NCBI GenBank assembly: GCA_021833045.1
Contig: JAKBGP010000022.1
Coordinates: forward strand, 1-16,532
Length of the DNA stretch: 16,532 nt
Source of the DNA: Thermoplasmata archaeon
Lineage (GTDB): Archaea; Thermoplasmatota; Thermoplasmata; Thermoplasmatales; Thermoplasmataceae
Direction: 5' to 3'
The position numbers and the translations under genes are program-made. The notes under the pieces are model-generated. The model saw only the letters and a program-made list of their open reading frames with translations, was not told the origin of the DNA and did not search any database. Below are positions 1 through 6,983 of this stretch, one piece after another; position 1 is the stretch's first letter, and each line of letters begins with the position of its first letter.

Positions 1-1155
1 CATTATTTCTGCAAGCGCCTTTACGTCATTCTTTTCGAAACCTATTCTTGTGATCTCCTGAGTTCCAATTCTTATTCCACTTGGATCCTGTGAATTTTTA
101 TTTTTATCTACGGGAATAAGATTCTTATTAAGTATAATATTGCACCTTTCAAGCTTTTCAGCAACCTCCTTTCCACCTCCAAATTTTCTAACATCAGCCA
201 CAAGTGTGTGGGACGAGGTAAACCCTCTTTTTTCTGCCAGGACATCCATGCCAAGGGCATATAGCTCTTCTGCAAGAGTTCTAGCATTATCTATGATCTT
301 CTGAGCATAGGCCTCACCATAATCCAGCATTTCTGCAAGGGTTATGCCAAGAGCTGCCATTGTATTTAGATGGTGATTACTGAGGACTCCTGGAAAGACT
401 CCTTTCTGAACCTTTTTCCAGGTTTTTTCGTCAGTATTCCCAATTACCATTCCATGCTGAGGTCCTGGAAGGGTTTTGTGAGTTGAGCCGGTTATAACAT
501 CGGCCCCTTCCCTAAGAGGATCCTGAAATTTTTTTCCTGCTATCAGTCCAGCCACATGTGCGCCATCGTACCACACTTTGCAGCCAACTTCCTGAAAGGT
601 ATCTCTGAGTTCCTTAAGAGGTGCAGGGAAAAGGAATACAGACTGGCCAAATAGACATAGATTTGGTCTAGTTTCCAGAATTGTTTTTCTTGCCCCATCA
701 ACGTCTATGGTCATGGTCTCTTCATCATAAGGATAATTTACAATGTCTAAACCTCTGAAGCCCAGAGCCCCAAATTTCGCGGCACTTATATGGCCACCAC
801 CTGACAGATCTGGAGCACAAATCCTTTCCATAGGTTTTGTAAGGCCAAAAATAACTCCCATGTTGGCATTTGTTCCAGACACTGGCCTGGGATCAAACTG
901 TGGTGCGTTATATAACTTCTTTCCCAGTTCTATGACCTTGTCTTCCAGCTGATCTACAAAGAAGTTTCCCTGATAGTATCTCTGATGAGGCAAACCCTCT
1001 GCATACCTGTGACCAAAGTCTGTGAGAAGCATCTCCATTGCCAGAGGACTCATCACATTTTCCGAGGCAATCAGGGGAATGCTTTCTTCAAACATTTTAT
1101 TGTGTTTCTTTGCAAGATCCCTAATTTCCATTGCATCACTGAAAAATTTATCCAT
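1..1155 (-). CDS. glyA: Serine hydroxymethyltransferase, C-terminus cut by window edge
   Basis: This cytosolic PLP enzyme interconverts serine and glycine while loading a one-carbon unit on a folate or pterin carrier. I translated 385 codons from the ATG at 1155; the frame is open to base 1, so probably about 40 C-terminal residues are missing. Visible landmarks: LIASENVMSP near the N-terminus, the GHRYAEG and RYYQG segment, DGAH with PLP-binding Asp197, and the cofactor lysine Lys227 in STHKTLPGPQHG. RPVSGTNAN and FGQSVFLFPAPL look like the archaeal branch of the family rather than the bacterial one. A TATA-like box about 22 bases before the ATG suggests a monocistronic, probably leaderless transcript. 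It follows the dehydratase/ATPase operon on the same strand but 247 bases away, with an opposite-strand guide RNA in between, so co-transcription is unlikely. The family call is secure; the exact carrier is not shown. Confidence 0.96.
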   Translation of the reverse strand, partial: MDKFFSDAMEIRDLAKKHNKMFEESIPLIASENVMSPLAMEMLLTDFGHRYAEGLPHQRYYQGNFFVDQLEDKVIELGKKLYNAPQFDPRPVSGTNANMGVIFGLTKPMERICAPDLSGGGHISAAKFGALGFRGLDIVNYPYDEETMTIDVDGARKTILETRPNLCLFGQSVFLFPAPLKELRDTFQEVGCKVWYDGAHVAGLIAGKKFQDPLREGADVITGSTHKTLPGPQHGMVIGNTDEKTWKKVQKGVFPGVLSNHHLNTMAALGITLAEMLDYGEAYAQKIIDNARTLAEELYALGMDVLAEKRGFTSSHTLVADVRKFGGGKEVAEKLERCNIILNKNLIPVDKNKNSQDPSGIRIGTQEITRIGFEKNDVKALAEIM

Positions 1156-1172
1156 GGATATTGATGCATGTG

Positions 1173-1182
1173 AAATATTTTA
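1173..1182 (-). promoter_or_regulatory. TATA-like box of glyA
   Basis: On the minus strand this reads TAAAATATTT, centred about 22 bases before the glyA ATG at 1155. The spacing implies a transcript with little or no leader. It is a short AT-rich motif in AT-rich DNA, so it rests on position and on the similar spacing seen at other genes here. Confidence 0.45.
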
Positions 1183-1300
1183 ACGTATGGTGATCTGAAA
1201 TAATGGACGTATATTATTAATTTCATTTCCCAACTTCATGAATATGTGACATATGAAGTAAAGACAGCGAACACTTAAGAAAAGGGATCCAATACCCATC

Positions 1301-1362
1301 AACCGCTGTGATGAATTCAGCCTTGACTGATTTGTGATGAATGACAGGCAGACTGAGCGGTT
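1301..1362 (+). ncRNA. Archaeal C/D box guide sRNA (double guide)
   Basis: The element has every part of an archaeal C/D box RNA that guides 2'-O-methylation with L7Ae, Nop5 and fibrillarin. In order: 5' stem AACCGC (1301-1306), C box GTGATGA (1308-1314), 12-nt guide ATTCAGCCTTGA (1315-1326), D' box CTGA (1327-1330), 3-nt loop TTT, C' box GTGATGA (1334-1340), 12-nt guide ATGACAGGCAGA (1341-1352), D box CTGA (1353-1356), 3' stem GCGGTT (1357-1362). The six-base stem is perfectly complementary. T1307, G1308 and T1309 form the expected three-base kink-turn bulge. Both guides have the 12-nt length favoured in archaea. By the fifth-base rule, the targets would be methylated at the first G of UCAAGGCUGAAU and at the C in the fifth place of UCUGCCUGUCAU. 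It lies antisense to its neighbours, between glyA and the ATPase gene. A weak TATA-like TTAAGAAAA at 1275-1283 precedes it. Expression and targets are not proven. Confidence 0.88.
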
Positions 1363-1373
1363 AAAATCAGCAA

Positions 1374-1402
1374 TAATTCTTTTAAAATGTTAAGATTTTG
1401 TT
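1374..1402 (+). terminator. T-rich tracts after the guide RNA
   Basis: Starting 12 bases after the guide RNA's closing stem there are T-rich runs on the plus strand: TTCTTTT at 1377-1383, then ATTTTGTTTT at 1393-1402. Archaeal RNA polymerase stops at U-rich tracts without needing a hairpin, so these could end the guide RNA transcript before it enters the opposing ATPase gene. In such AT-rich DNA this is suggestive only. Confidence 0.35.
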
Positions 1403-2356
1403 TTATCTCACACGTTCAAGTGAGAAGGATCCAAGATCAAAAGTTTCTCCCCTGTTGTAGACTTCTACCCATTCCCTTGTTCTTGCGTTAGATAAACCTA
1501 CAACTTTCACATACTGTTTTGCATTAACTATTCTGAATTGAATGGTCCCATCCATTATGTAGCTGATAGTTTCAAAAACCTTTTGATCAAAGAGCCCATC
1601 TTCAAGCATATACAGTGCTGTGCACCTGCTCGCCTTCCTTTTCTGTGTGAATTGCTGTGTGAATTTCATGAAAACCTTCTCGTCAAACTGTGGAACGAAC
1701 GCTGTAAGAGAAATGAATACAAGTCTGTAAAATGGGTATGTTCTGAGTAATTCCTGTTCAATCGTTTCCACAGATTTCAAAAGCAGGCTGAGGTTTGATA
1801 TATTATCTATAACAACCGCTTTTTTAGATGGGCTCTGAGACTGAATGGATTTTGAATAAAGGTCAATAAACCTGATCAGTCCATCATCTTCAAAACCGTC
1901 CACGACTTCCGGTTCTACACTTAGAGTCTGGGCAATTTCATACTTTATCTGGTTAAGGTCTTTATCTGCTGTGATAATGACCACTGGCACGTTTTCTTTG
2001 ATGGAGTTGGCCATGAAATTAGTTGCAAGCATATCCTTTGAGGTGAAAGGTGCACCAAACAGAACCACATTTGATGGCATGGGTAAACCGCCTAGAAGAA
2101 GTTCATCTATCTTGGAAATACCTGTTGAAATTTTTTGGTTCTTCCTTAGTGCAATAGGATCTTTCAAATCCACAAGCGCCTTCTTTGCCTCCTCTACCTT
2201 TATCTGTGGTACAGAAGCGGAGTCTATCTTTACCAGACTCTGGAGCATGTTCTCTATCTCTTTTTTCTTTTCTTCGGCCATCCTTATGGTTCTTTCCAGG
2301 TTTTCCTTGACCTGTTGCAGTTCGGCTATCTTGCTCGTAATCTCATTGCTTTCCAT
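1403..2356 (-). CDS. KaiC/RAD55-like RecA-superfamily ATPase with N-terminal coiled coil
   Basis: The protein has 317 residues. Residues 1-45 are a charged, heptad-like helix, probably a coiled coil. Residues 75-290 are a KaiC/RAD55-type RecA fold: STGISKIDELLLGGLP, which opens KaiC domains, then a P-loop position, a Walker B strand AVVIDN (180-185, Asp184), and the family's terminal MEDG/DG-like elements (LEDGLFD near 251, MDGTIQF near 268). The P-loop reads GAPFTSKD (101-108) instead of GxxGxGKT: Lys107 is kept but the inner glycines are lost, so nucleotide binding may be weak or altered. Related archaeal proteins have been called HTR-like or KaiC-like; their roles are mostly unknown. It is the second gene of an operon: its ATG lies inside the end of the dehydratase gene (14-base overlap) behind a strong ribosome binding site. 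The fold is fairly sure; the cellular role is unknown. Confidence 0.85.
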   Translation of the reverse strand: MESNEITSKIAELQQVKENLERTIRMAEEKKKEIENMLQSLVKIDSASVPQIKVEEAKKALVDLKDPIALRKNQKISTGISKIDELLLGGLPMPSNVVLFGAPFTSKDMLATNFMANSIKENVPVVIITADKDLNQIKYEIAQTLSVEPEVVDGFEDDGLIRFIDLYSKSIQSQSPSKKAVVIDNISNLSLLLKSVETIEQELLRTYPFYRLVFISLTAFVPQFDEKVFMKFTQQFTQKRKASRCTALYMLEDGLFDQKVFETISYIMDGTIQFRIVNAKQYVKVVGLSNARTREWVEVYNRGETFDLGSFSLERVR

Positions 2357-3551
2357 CGGTTCCCTCCCCTACGTATGTACCAGATACTACCCATGGGGGT
2401 GATTCTGGATCAAACGGTTCCATTCCATTAACCATATGTTCCTTTAAAGACTTTTCATCCATTTCAATTCCGAGACCGGGTTTACCTGATAATTTAAAGT
2501 GACCGTTTTCAAGTTTATATCCACTCTTAAGTAGTTTTTTCTTCCATTCTGGCCATGATTCCTCAAAACTCTCCTGTATAATGAAATTATTAATCGTGGT
2601 ATCGAGATTCAGGGTAGCTGCAGTCTGGACGGGACCAAAAGCGTTATGGTATGCCACCGGAATTCCCCATGCATCAGCAATAGTGGCTATCTTGAAAGAT
2701 TCGAGAATTCCTCTTGAGTTAGTTACATCAGGCTGAATTATATCCACTTTTCCCTCAACAATGTTCCTCATAAAATCTCTTGCATTGAGAACTCTTTCCC
2801 CAAGTGCTATGGGTGTATTCACAGTACTCCTCAGTTCAGGGAGCCTCATTTCAAGTTCAGGGTGGAGAGGTTCTTCAAAGAAGAAACAGTCATATGGCTC
2901 AAGAATCTGGGTGGCCTTTTTCGCAGCTTCCATAGAGAATCTCCCGTGAAACTCAATTAGAAGATCCATGGAATCTCCAAAGGATTCTCTAAGGCCTGAT
3001 ACTATATTCTCTGCACTTTCCAGTCCCTTCTTATTTATTGTATCGTAGTTATTTCCAAATGGATCAAACTTTACAGCATCAAAACCTTTCTTTCTAATTT
3101 CCTTTGCCTTGTCCACGAAATCATCAGCGGTAACGCAGTCTGAATACCAGCCATTGCTGTAAGCCCTAACGCTGTCCCTCATTTTACCTCCGAGAAGATT
3201 GTAAACGGGCTCCTTACAGCTCTTTCCAACTATATCCCAGCACGCCATCTCCACTGCACTTAGCGCAGAAGTGGCTTCCATTGACCTTGACAGATAGAAT
3301 GAATGCTTGTAAAATTCCATTGTGTTTTTGTAAATCTCATTTACATCTTTGTTTAGAAAAACTCTTTTAACTTCTTCAGCGCTTTCCTTCACTGGAAGTG
3401 TCATGAGGGTTGTTGGTGCCTCACCGTATCCAACTATGCCATCACTGGTTGTAACCTTGACTATAATCATTGTAGAACTCCATGGTGATGATTTTTCGGA
3501 TGTTTTTTCGCTTACGTTGTATATTTCTATCTCTTTTATCTTTCCTGCCAT
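2343..3551 (-). CDS. D-gluconate/D-galactonate dehydratase (enolase superfamily)
   Basis: The likely reaction is loss of water from gluconate (or galactonate) to the 2-keto-3-deoxy acid, the entry step of the non-phosphorylative Entner-Doudoroff pathway of thermoacidophilic archaea. The 402-residue protein has the mandelate racemase/enolase layout: an N-terminal capping domain (about 1-125) and a TIM barrel (about 130-370). Likely Mg2+ ligands are Glu200 (LIEFHGRF), Glu226 (FFEEP) and Glu252 (ALGER). KFDPFG (161-166), QPD near 273 and the probable catalytic His302 in AYHNAFGP complete the site. The segments SNGWYSDCVT, KFDPFG, HGRF and HNAFG recall the characterised Sulfolobus gluconate dehydratase as I remember it, which decides the call over other acid-sugar dehydratases. 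It is first in an operon with the KaiC-like ATPase. A TATA-like box 26 bases upstream supports the ATG at 3551. Whether gluconate or galactonate is preferred cannot be read from the sequence. Confidence 0.9.
   Translation of the reverse strand: MAGKIKEIEIYNVSEKTSEKSSPWSSTMIIVKVTTSDGIVGYGEAPTTLMTLPVKESAEEVKRVFLNKDVNEIYKNTMEFYKHSFYLSRSMEATSALSAVEMACWDIVGKSCKEPVYNLLGGKMRDSVRAYSNGWYSDCVTADDFVDKAKEIRKKGFDAVKFDPFGNNYDTINKKGLESAENIVSGLRESFGDSMDLLIEFHGRFSMEAAKKATQILEPYDCFFFEEPLHPELEMRLPELRSTVNTPIALGERVLNARDFMRNIVEGKVDIIQPDVTNSRGILESFKIATIADAWGIPVAYHNAFGPVQTAATLNLDTTINNFIIQESFEESWPEWKKKLLKSGYKLENGHFKLSGKPGLGIEMDEKSLKEHMVNGMEPFDPESPPWVVSGTYVGEGTDGKQ
2362..2370 (-). promoter_or_regulatory. Strong Shine-Dalgarno site of the ATPase gene
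   Basis: The minus strand reads AGGGGAGGG, five bases before the ATG at 2356. It supports this start and lies within the last codons of the upstream dehydratase gene. The first genes of the window's operons mostly lack such a site, which marks this one as an internal operon start relying on ribosome re-initiation. Confidence 0.7.
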
Positions 3552-3570
3552 GGATCATCATATTTCATTC

Positions 3571-3582
3571 TAATTTTAAATG
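3571..3582 (-). promoter_or_regulatory. TATA-like box of the dehydratase operon
   Basis: The minus strand reads CATTTAAAATTA, centred about 26 bases before the ATG at 3551, the spacing expected for a leaderless archaeal transcript. It shares the 83-95 base divergent region with the topA promoter. Confidence 0.5.
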
Positions 3583-3612
3583 TTTCCTAAAATAAGAAGA
3601 TTGAATAAAAAA

Positions 3613-3630
3613 TATTATATATCATAAAAA
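3613..3630 (+). promoter_or_regulatory. topA: TATA-like region of the topA operon
   Basis: The plus strand carries TATTATATATCATAAAAA. A TATA box centred anywhere in 3617-3626 would place the RNA start near 3640-3650. That is past the TTG at 3635 and at or close to the TTG at 3647, and so it bears on the choice of the topA start codon. Confidence 0.5.
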
Positions 3631-3646
3631 TACATTGGGATATCTA

Positions 3647-6034
3647 TTGCCAGATACATTAATTATTTCAGAGAAAGCAGATGCAGGAAGAAGGATTGCC
3701 TATTTTCTATCCGATGGTAAATCAAAACAGAAAAGATCAAAGGGTTTGAGTTACATAGAATATGAGAATGAGGTTGGTGGTTTTTATCTGGTTCCACTGA
3801 GTGGGCACATTGTGGAAATTGATTTTCCAAAAACACTCAAGGATTGGAAATTAGAAAATCTGAAAGAACTTATTTCATCAAATGTAATTCATAATGTTAA
3901 AAACAAGACCGCCTATGAGAGCTTAAAAACGCTTTCTGCAGGCATTAAAAGAGTTATAATTGCTACTGATTATGACAGGGAAGGAGAATTAATAGGTACA
4001 GAAGCTCTGGATATTGTTAAAAAGGACAAATCCTTCCATGGAGAAATCAAAAGGGCTAAGTTCAGCGCTCTAACAGGCAAGGAAATAAAGGACGCTTTTG
4101 CAAACTTTATAGATGTGGATTACAATCTTTCAGATTCAGCTGCTGCAAGGGAGGAGATTGATCTTTACTGGGGAGCAGCTCTTACAAGGTTTTTCTCGCT
4201 TATAACAAACAGGCTAGGTAAGAATTTCCTATCCATAGGAAGAGTGCAAACACCCACTCTTGGGCTAATCGTAAAGAGGGAAAGAGAGATAGAAAACTTT
4301 GTTCCGGAAAAGTTCTGGGAAGTTAAGGTTGACTTTCTCAAGGATGACGTTTTTACCGGTATCTACGAAGAAGGCAGAATAAACGATGAGAAAAGGGCAC
4401 GAGACATCCTTGAAAATATTATAGGAAAGGATGGAATTGTAAACGAGTTTGAAAAGGGAATGGAAAGAATATACAAGCCTGCTCCCTTCAACACAACAGA
4501 GTTCATGAGAGAGGCTTCTAGAATAGGAGTTATGCCTTCGAGAGCTATGAAGATTGCCGAATCACTGTATGTAAAAGGATTTATAAGTTATCCAAGGACT
4601 GATAATACAGTATATCAGAGAAGCATAAACCTCAAGTCAGTGGTAGAAAAACTGAAAAACAGTGAATTGAAGAAGGAAGCAGAAATGGTTCTTTCTCAGG
4701 AAAAAATAATACCTTCCAGGGGTAGAATGGAAGCGACCGATCATCCGCCAATCTATCCAACAGAGGTTCCAAAAAGTGGGAGCCTGAGAGCAGATGAAGC
4801 AAAGGTCTATGAACTCATAGCCAGGAGATTTCTGGCTACACTTTACAGGGAGGGTACCCGAGAGGTAAAGTCAGCAAAGATAGAAATTGACCATTATAAC
4901 TTTAAGACAAATGGAACCAGAGTGGTCGATCCAGGATGGCTATCCATATATACATATAGAAAGTTCAAGGACATCTTTCATCCCGATCTTGAGAAAGGTG
5001 AGAAGGTAAAGGCTGAAAACTGGAGAATAGAGGAAGGAGAAACAAAGCCTCCATCAAGATTTGATATGGCCTCGCTCATTAAGGAAATGGAAAACCTGAA
5101 TCTAGGAACGAAGAGTACCAGACACGATATTATTGATAAGCTCCAGAGCAGGGGGTTTATTGAGGGAAATCCAGTCAGACCAACGGCCCTTGGCTCATCT
5201 CTTATAGATGGGGTCACAACAGTGGATTCAAAGATAGCTGAGCCAGACATGACTGCAGAGCTCGAATCGTTCATGAACAACATTGCAGCTGGGGAGAGAA
5301 CAAAGGATTCAGTAGTTTCAACATCAAGAAACATGCTTTCCAGTGTTTTAGAAGAGCTTGGAAATAACAAGGATTCCATAGCAAATATAATTCGTGGAGC
5401 ACTTGAAACAGGTACTGTTGTAGGTAAGTGCAACATAGACGGAACCAATATACAGGCAATAAAGATCAGGGACACAATCAGGTTCAGATGCGAGAGGGAT
5501 AACTGCATCGATTACTACCACAAGATAAGGGGGTTAATCAAGCCATCCGAAGAGAACTGTGTGGTTTGTGGAAAACCTGTAGTAACTGTTATAAGAAGGG
5601 GACAATCCCCAGAAAAATTATGCATTGATCCCTTATGTAAATTCAACACAGAGAAGAAGGACATCGGTCTCTGTCCACTTGACGGTGGACATATGATTAT
5701 AAGACAATCAAAATATGGAAAAAGATTTCTTGGCTGTTCTAATTTTCCAAAATGCAGGCAAACATATGCACTTCCACAAAAAGGTGAGATTAAGATGACA
5801 GGAAAGATTTGTGAATACTGTCATGCTCCAATAATATCCGTTTCCTTCGGGAGTGGATCAAGAGAAATGTGTCCCAACATATCATGCGAAAGTAATAAAA
5901 AGTCAAAATCCGATATGGAGAAAGTGAAGAGTACTGCTGTGAAAAAACCATTAACCAGAAAGAAAACTGTGAAGAAATCAGGTTCATCTGCATCTAAGGA
6001 GAAAAAAGCCAGGAAGAGTGTAAAAAATGCTTAA
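3647..6034 (+). CDS. topA: DNA topoisomerase I, type IA
   Basis: Type IA enzymes relax negatively supercoiled DNA by cutting one strand through a 5'-phosphotyrosine. From TTG 3647 the protein has 795 residues; numbering here is from that codon. The TOPRIM domain (about 1-150) shows Glu9 in IISEK and the metal motif Asp108-x-Asp110-x-Glu112 in TDYDREGE. The catalytic Tyr315 lies in GFISYPRTDN, preceded by the SIGRVQTPTLG segment. The C-terminal third has three cysteine zinc fingers: CVVC...CIDPLC, CPLDGG...CSNFPKC and CEYC...CPNISC (about 638-748). After residue 750 comes a Lys/Ser-rich, probably disordered tail. There is no helicase part, so it is not reverse gyrase. An in-frame TTG at 3635 would add four residues (799 aa), but the TATA position favours 3647; neither has a clear Shine-Dalgarno site. 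It overlaps the next gene by 8 bases. Function is secure, the start uncertain. Confidence 0.96.
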   Translation: MPDTLIISEKADAGRRIAYFLSDGKSKQKRSKGLSYIEYENEVGGFYLVPLSGHIVEIDFPKTLKDWKLENLKELISSNVIHNVKNKTAYESLKTLSAGIKRVIIATDYDREGELIGTEALDIVKKDKSFHGEIKRAKFSALTGKEIKDAFANFIDVDYNLSDSAAAREEIDLYWGAALTRFFSLITNRLGKNFLSIGRVQTPTLGLIVKREREIENFVPEKFWEVKVDFLKDDVFTGIYEEGRINDEKRARDILENIIGKDGIVNEFEKGMERIYKPAPFNTTEFMREASRIGVMPSRAMKIAESLYVKGFISYPRTDNTVYQRSINLKSVVEKLKNSELKKEAEMVLSQEKIIPSRGRMEATDHPPIYPTEVPKSGSLRADEAKVYELIARRFLATLYREGTREVKSAKIEIDHYNFKTNGTRVVDPGWLSIYTYRKFKDIFHPDLEKGEKVKAENWRIEEGETKPPSRFDMASLIKEMENLNLGTKSTRHDIIDKLQSRGFIEGNPVRPTALGSSLIDGVTTVDSKIAEPDMTAELESFMNNIAAGERTKDSVVSTSRNMLSSVLEELGNNKDSIANIIRGALETGTVVGKCNIDGTNIQAIKIRDTIRFRCERDNCIDYYHKIRGLIKPSEENCVVCGKPVVTVIRRGQSPEKLCIDPLCKFNTEKKDIGLCPLDGGHMIIRQSKYGKRFLGCSNFPKCRQTYALPQKGEIKMTGKICEYCHAPIISVSFGSGSREMCPNISCESNKKSKSDMEKVKSTAVKKPLTRKKTVKKSGSSASKEKKARKSVKNA

Positions 6035-6911
6035 CAGGAGAATTGCTACTGAAATAGGTACTGCAGTATTATTTCTGGTAGCCTCTCTTATCGGTCTCGT
6101 TATGGCTCTCGAACTGGAGAGCGTTAGTCCAACAAACCCAAGCCAGAATACTTCTGCAGGATTTGGATACGTGATATATTTCATAGTTGCAGTTATATTA
6201 ATGTCTGTTGTGATTCTATATATCTCAAAGAAGAAGAGGCTTGGAATACTCAGGATCATTTTTGTATTATCCATGGTTTTTGTAATCTATATCGTATCAA
6301 GTCTTCTTTATGCACTTCTTCCAATTACATATCCTGAATACTATTTTCTCAGTTTTGGAACACCTGTACTTTTCCTTTATCTACTCCTTTTCAAACAGAA
6401 CTGGATTGTAATAAATATTGCAGGGATTCTTACCGCAGCAGGTCTAGCAGCAATTTGGGGTGTAGATCTTGGGCTTTATGCAGCCATTGTTCTAATGATA
6501 GTCTTTGCCATTTATGATTACATAGCTGTTTACAAGACAAAACACATGCTTGATATTGCAAGAGCTACAACATCTTCAAACATGCCACTATTTTTCATAG
6601 TGCCGGAGAACATGAACTTTGATATGAAGGATGCAGACATAGACATACCAAGAGAAGAGGGAAGAGAGAGGGGTGCAATAATGATAGGTTTTGGAGATAT
6701 AGCAATTCCTAACGTAATGGTAATATCATCCTTCCTCTATTCCGGAGCAACAACTTCAAGTCTTTCATTTTTCATACTTCCCCTCCTTGGAGGCATAATA
6801 GCAATGTTCATTCTCTTCAGTTTCATAAAAAGGCCAGCCCCGGGATTGCCATTCCTGAACACTGGAGTTCTAATAGGATTTATAATAGCACTGGCTCTCA
6901 GAGGAATCTGA
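6027..6911 (+). CDS. Presenilin/signal-peptide-peptidase family membrane aspartyl protease (A22)
   Basis: This 294-residue protein is mostly membrane: about nine hydrophobic segments (roughly 10-28, 47-67, 74-98, 106-122, 126-143, 149-167, 217-236, 245-266, 277-292). It carries the three signatures of intramembrane aspartyl proteases of the presenilin homologue group: Tyr-Asp in AIYDYIAVYK (Asp164), GFGD (Asp224), and PGLP (272-275) standing for the PALP motif. The hydrophilic loop at about 193-216 between the two aspartates is where eukaryotic presenilins are cleaved. The predicted role is cleavage of membrane-spanning helices; no substrate is indicated. The ATG lies within the end of topA (ATGCTTAA shared, 8-base overlap), with a modest AGGAAGAG site 8 bases upstream, so translation is probably coupled. 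The link between topoisomerase and membrane protease is positional only. Confidence 0.9.
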   Translation: MLNRRIATEIGTAVLFLVASLIGLVMALELESVSPTNPSQNTSAGFGYVIYFIVAVILMSVVILYISKKKRLGILRIIFVLSMVFVIYIVSSLLYALLPITYPEYYFLSFGTPVLFLYLLLFKQNWIVINIAGILTAAGLAAIWGVDLGLYAAIVLMIVFAIYDYIAVYKTKHMLDIARATTSSNMPLFFIVPENMNFDMKDADIDIPREEGRERGAIMIGFGDIAIPNVMVISSFLYSGATTSSLSFFILPLLGGIIAMFILFSFIKRPAPGLPFLNTGVLIGFIIALALRGI

Positions 6912-6957
6912 TATTGCTTAAAAAATAGTTTAATAACTAATCAAATAAAAAAATCAT

Positions 6958-6983
6958 AGAAATGAAAGACTCATTTCTTCTTT
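6958..6983. terminator. Hairpin between the convergent protease genes
   Basis: AGAAATGA (6958-6965) and TCATTTCT (6971-6978) are perfect inverted repeats with a 5-base loop, followed on the plus strand by TTCTTTT. On the other strand the hairpin is followed by T-rich DNA (the A-run at about 6920-6955). It spans the tricorn stop codon and follows the presenilin-type gene by 46 bases. It may end both transcripts, though archaeal termination needs no hairpin. Confidence 0.45.

Noticed and set aside
1156..1300. tRNA or small protein gene in the gap upstream of glyA
   Set aside because: No cloverleaf, T-loop or acceptor pairing was found and the frames are broken by stops; only the glyA promoter is supportable.
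1..3551. Single operon dehydratase - ATPase - glyA
   Set aside because: glyA lies 247 bases downstream, has its own TATA-like box, and an opposite-strand guide RNA with T-rich tracts lies between.
4978..5508. Minus-strand frame of 176 codons opposite topA
   Set aside because: It is antisense to the conserved topoisomerase region and has no start signals.
3647..6034. Reverse gyrase or topoisomerase III instead of topoisomerase I
   Set aside because: There is no N-terminal helicase part, and the three C-terminal cysteine fingers fit topoisomerase I best.
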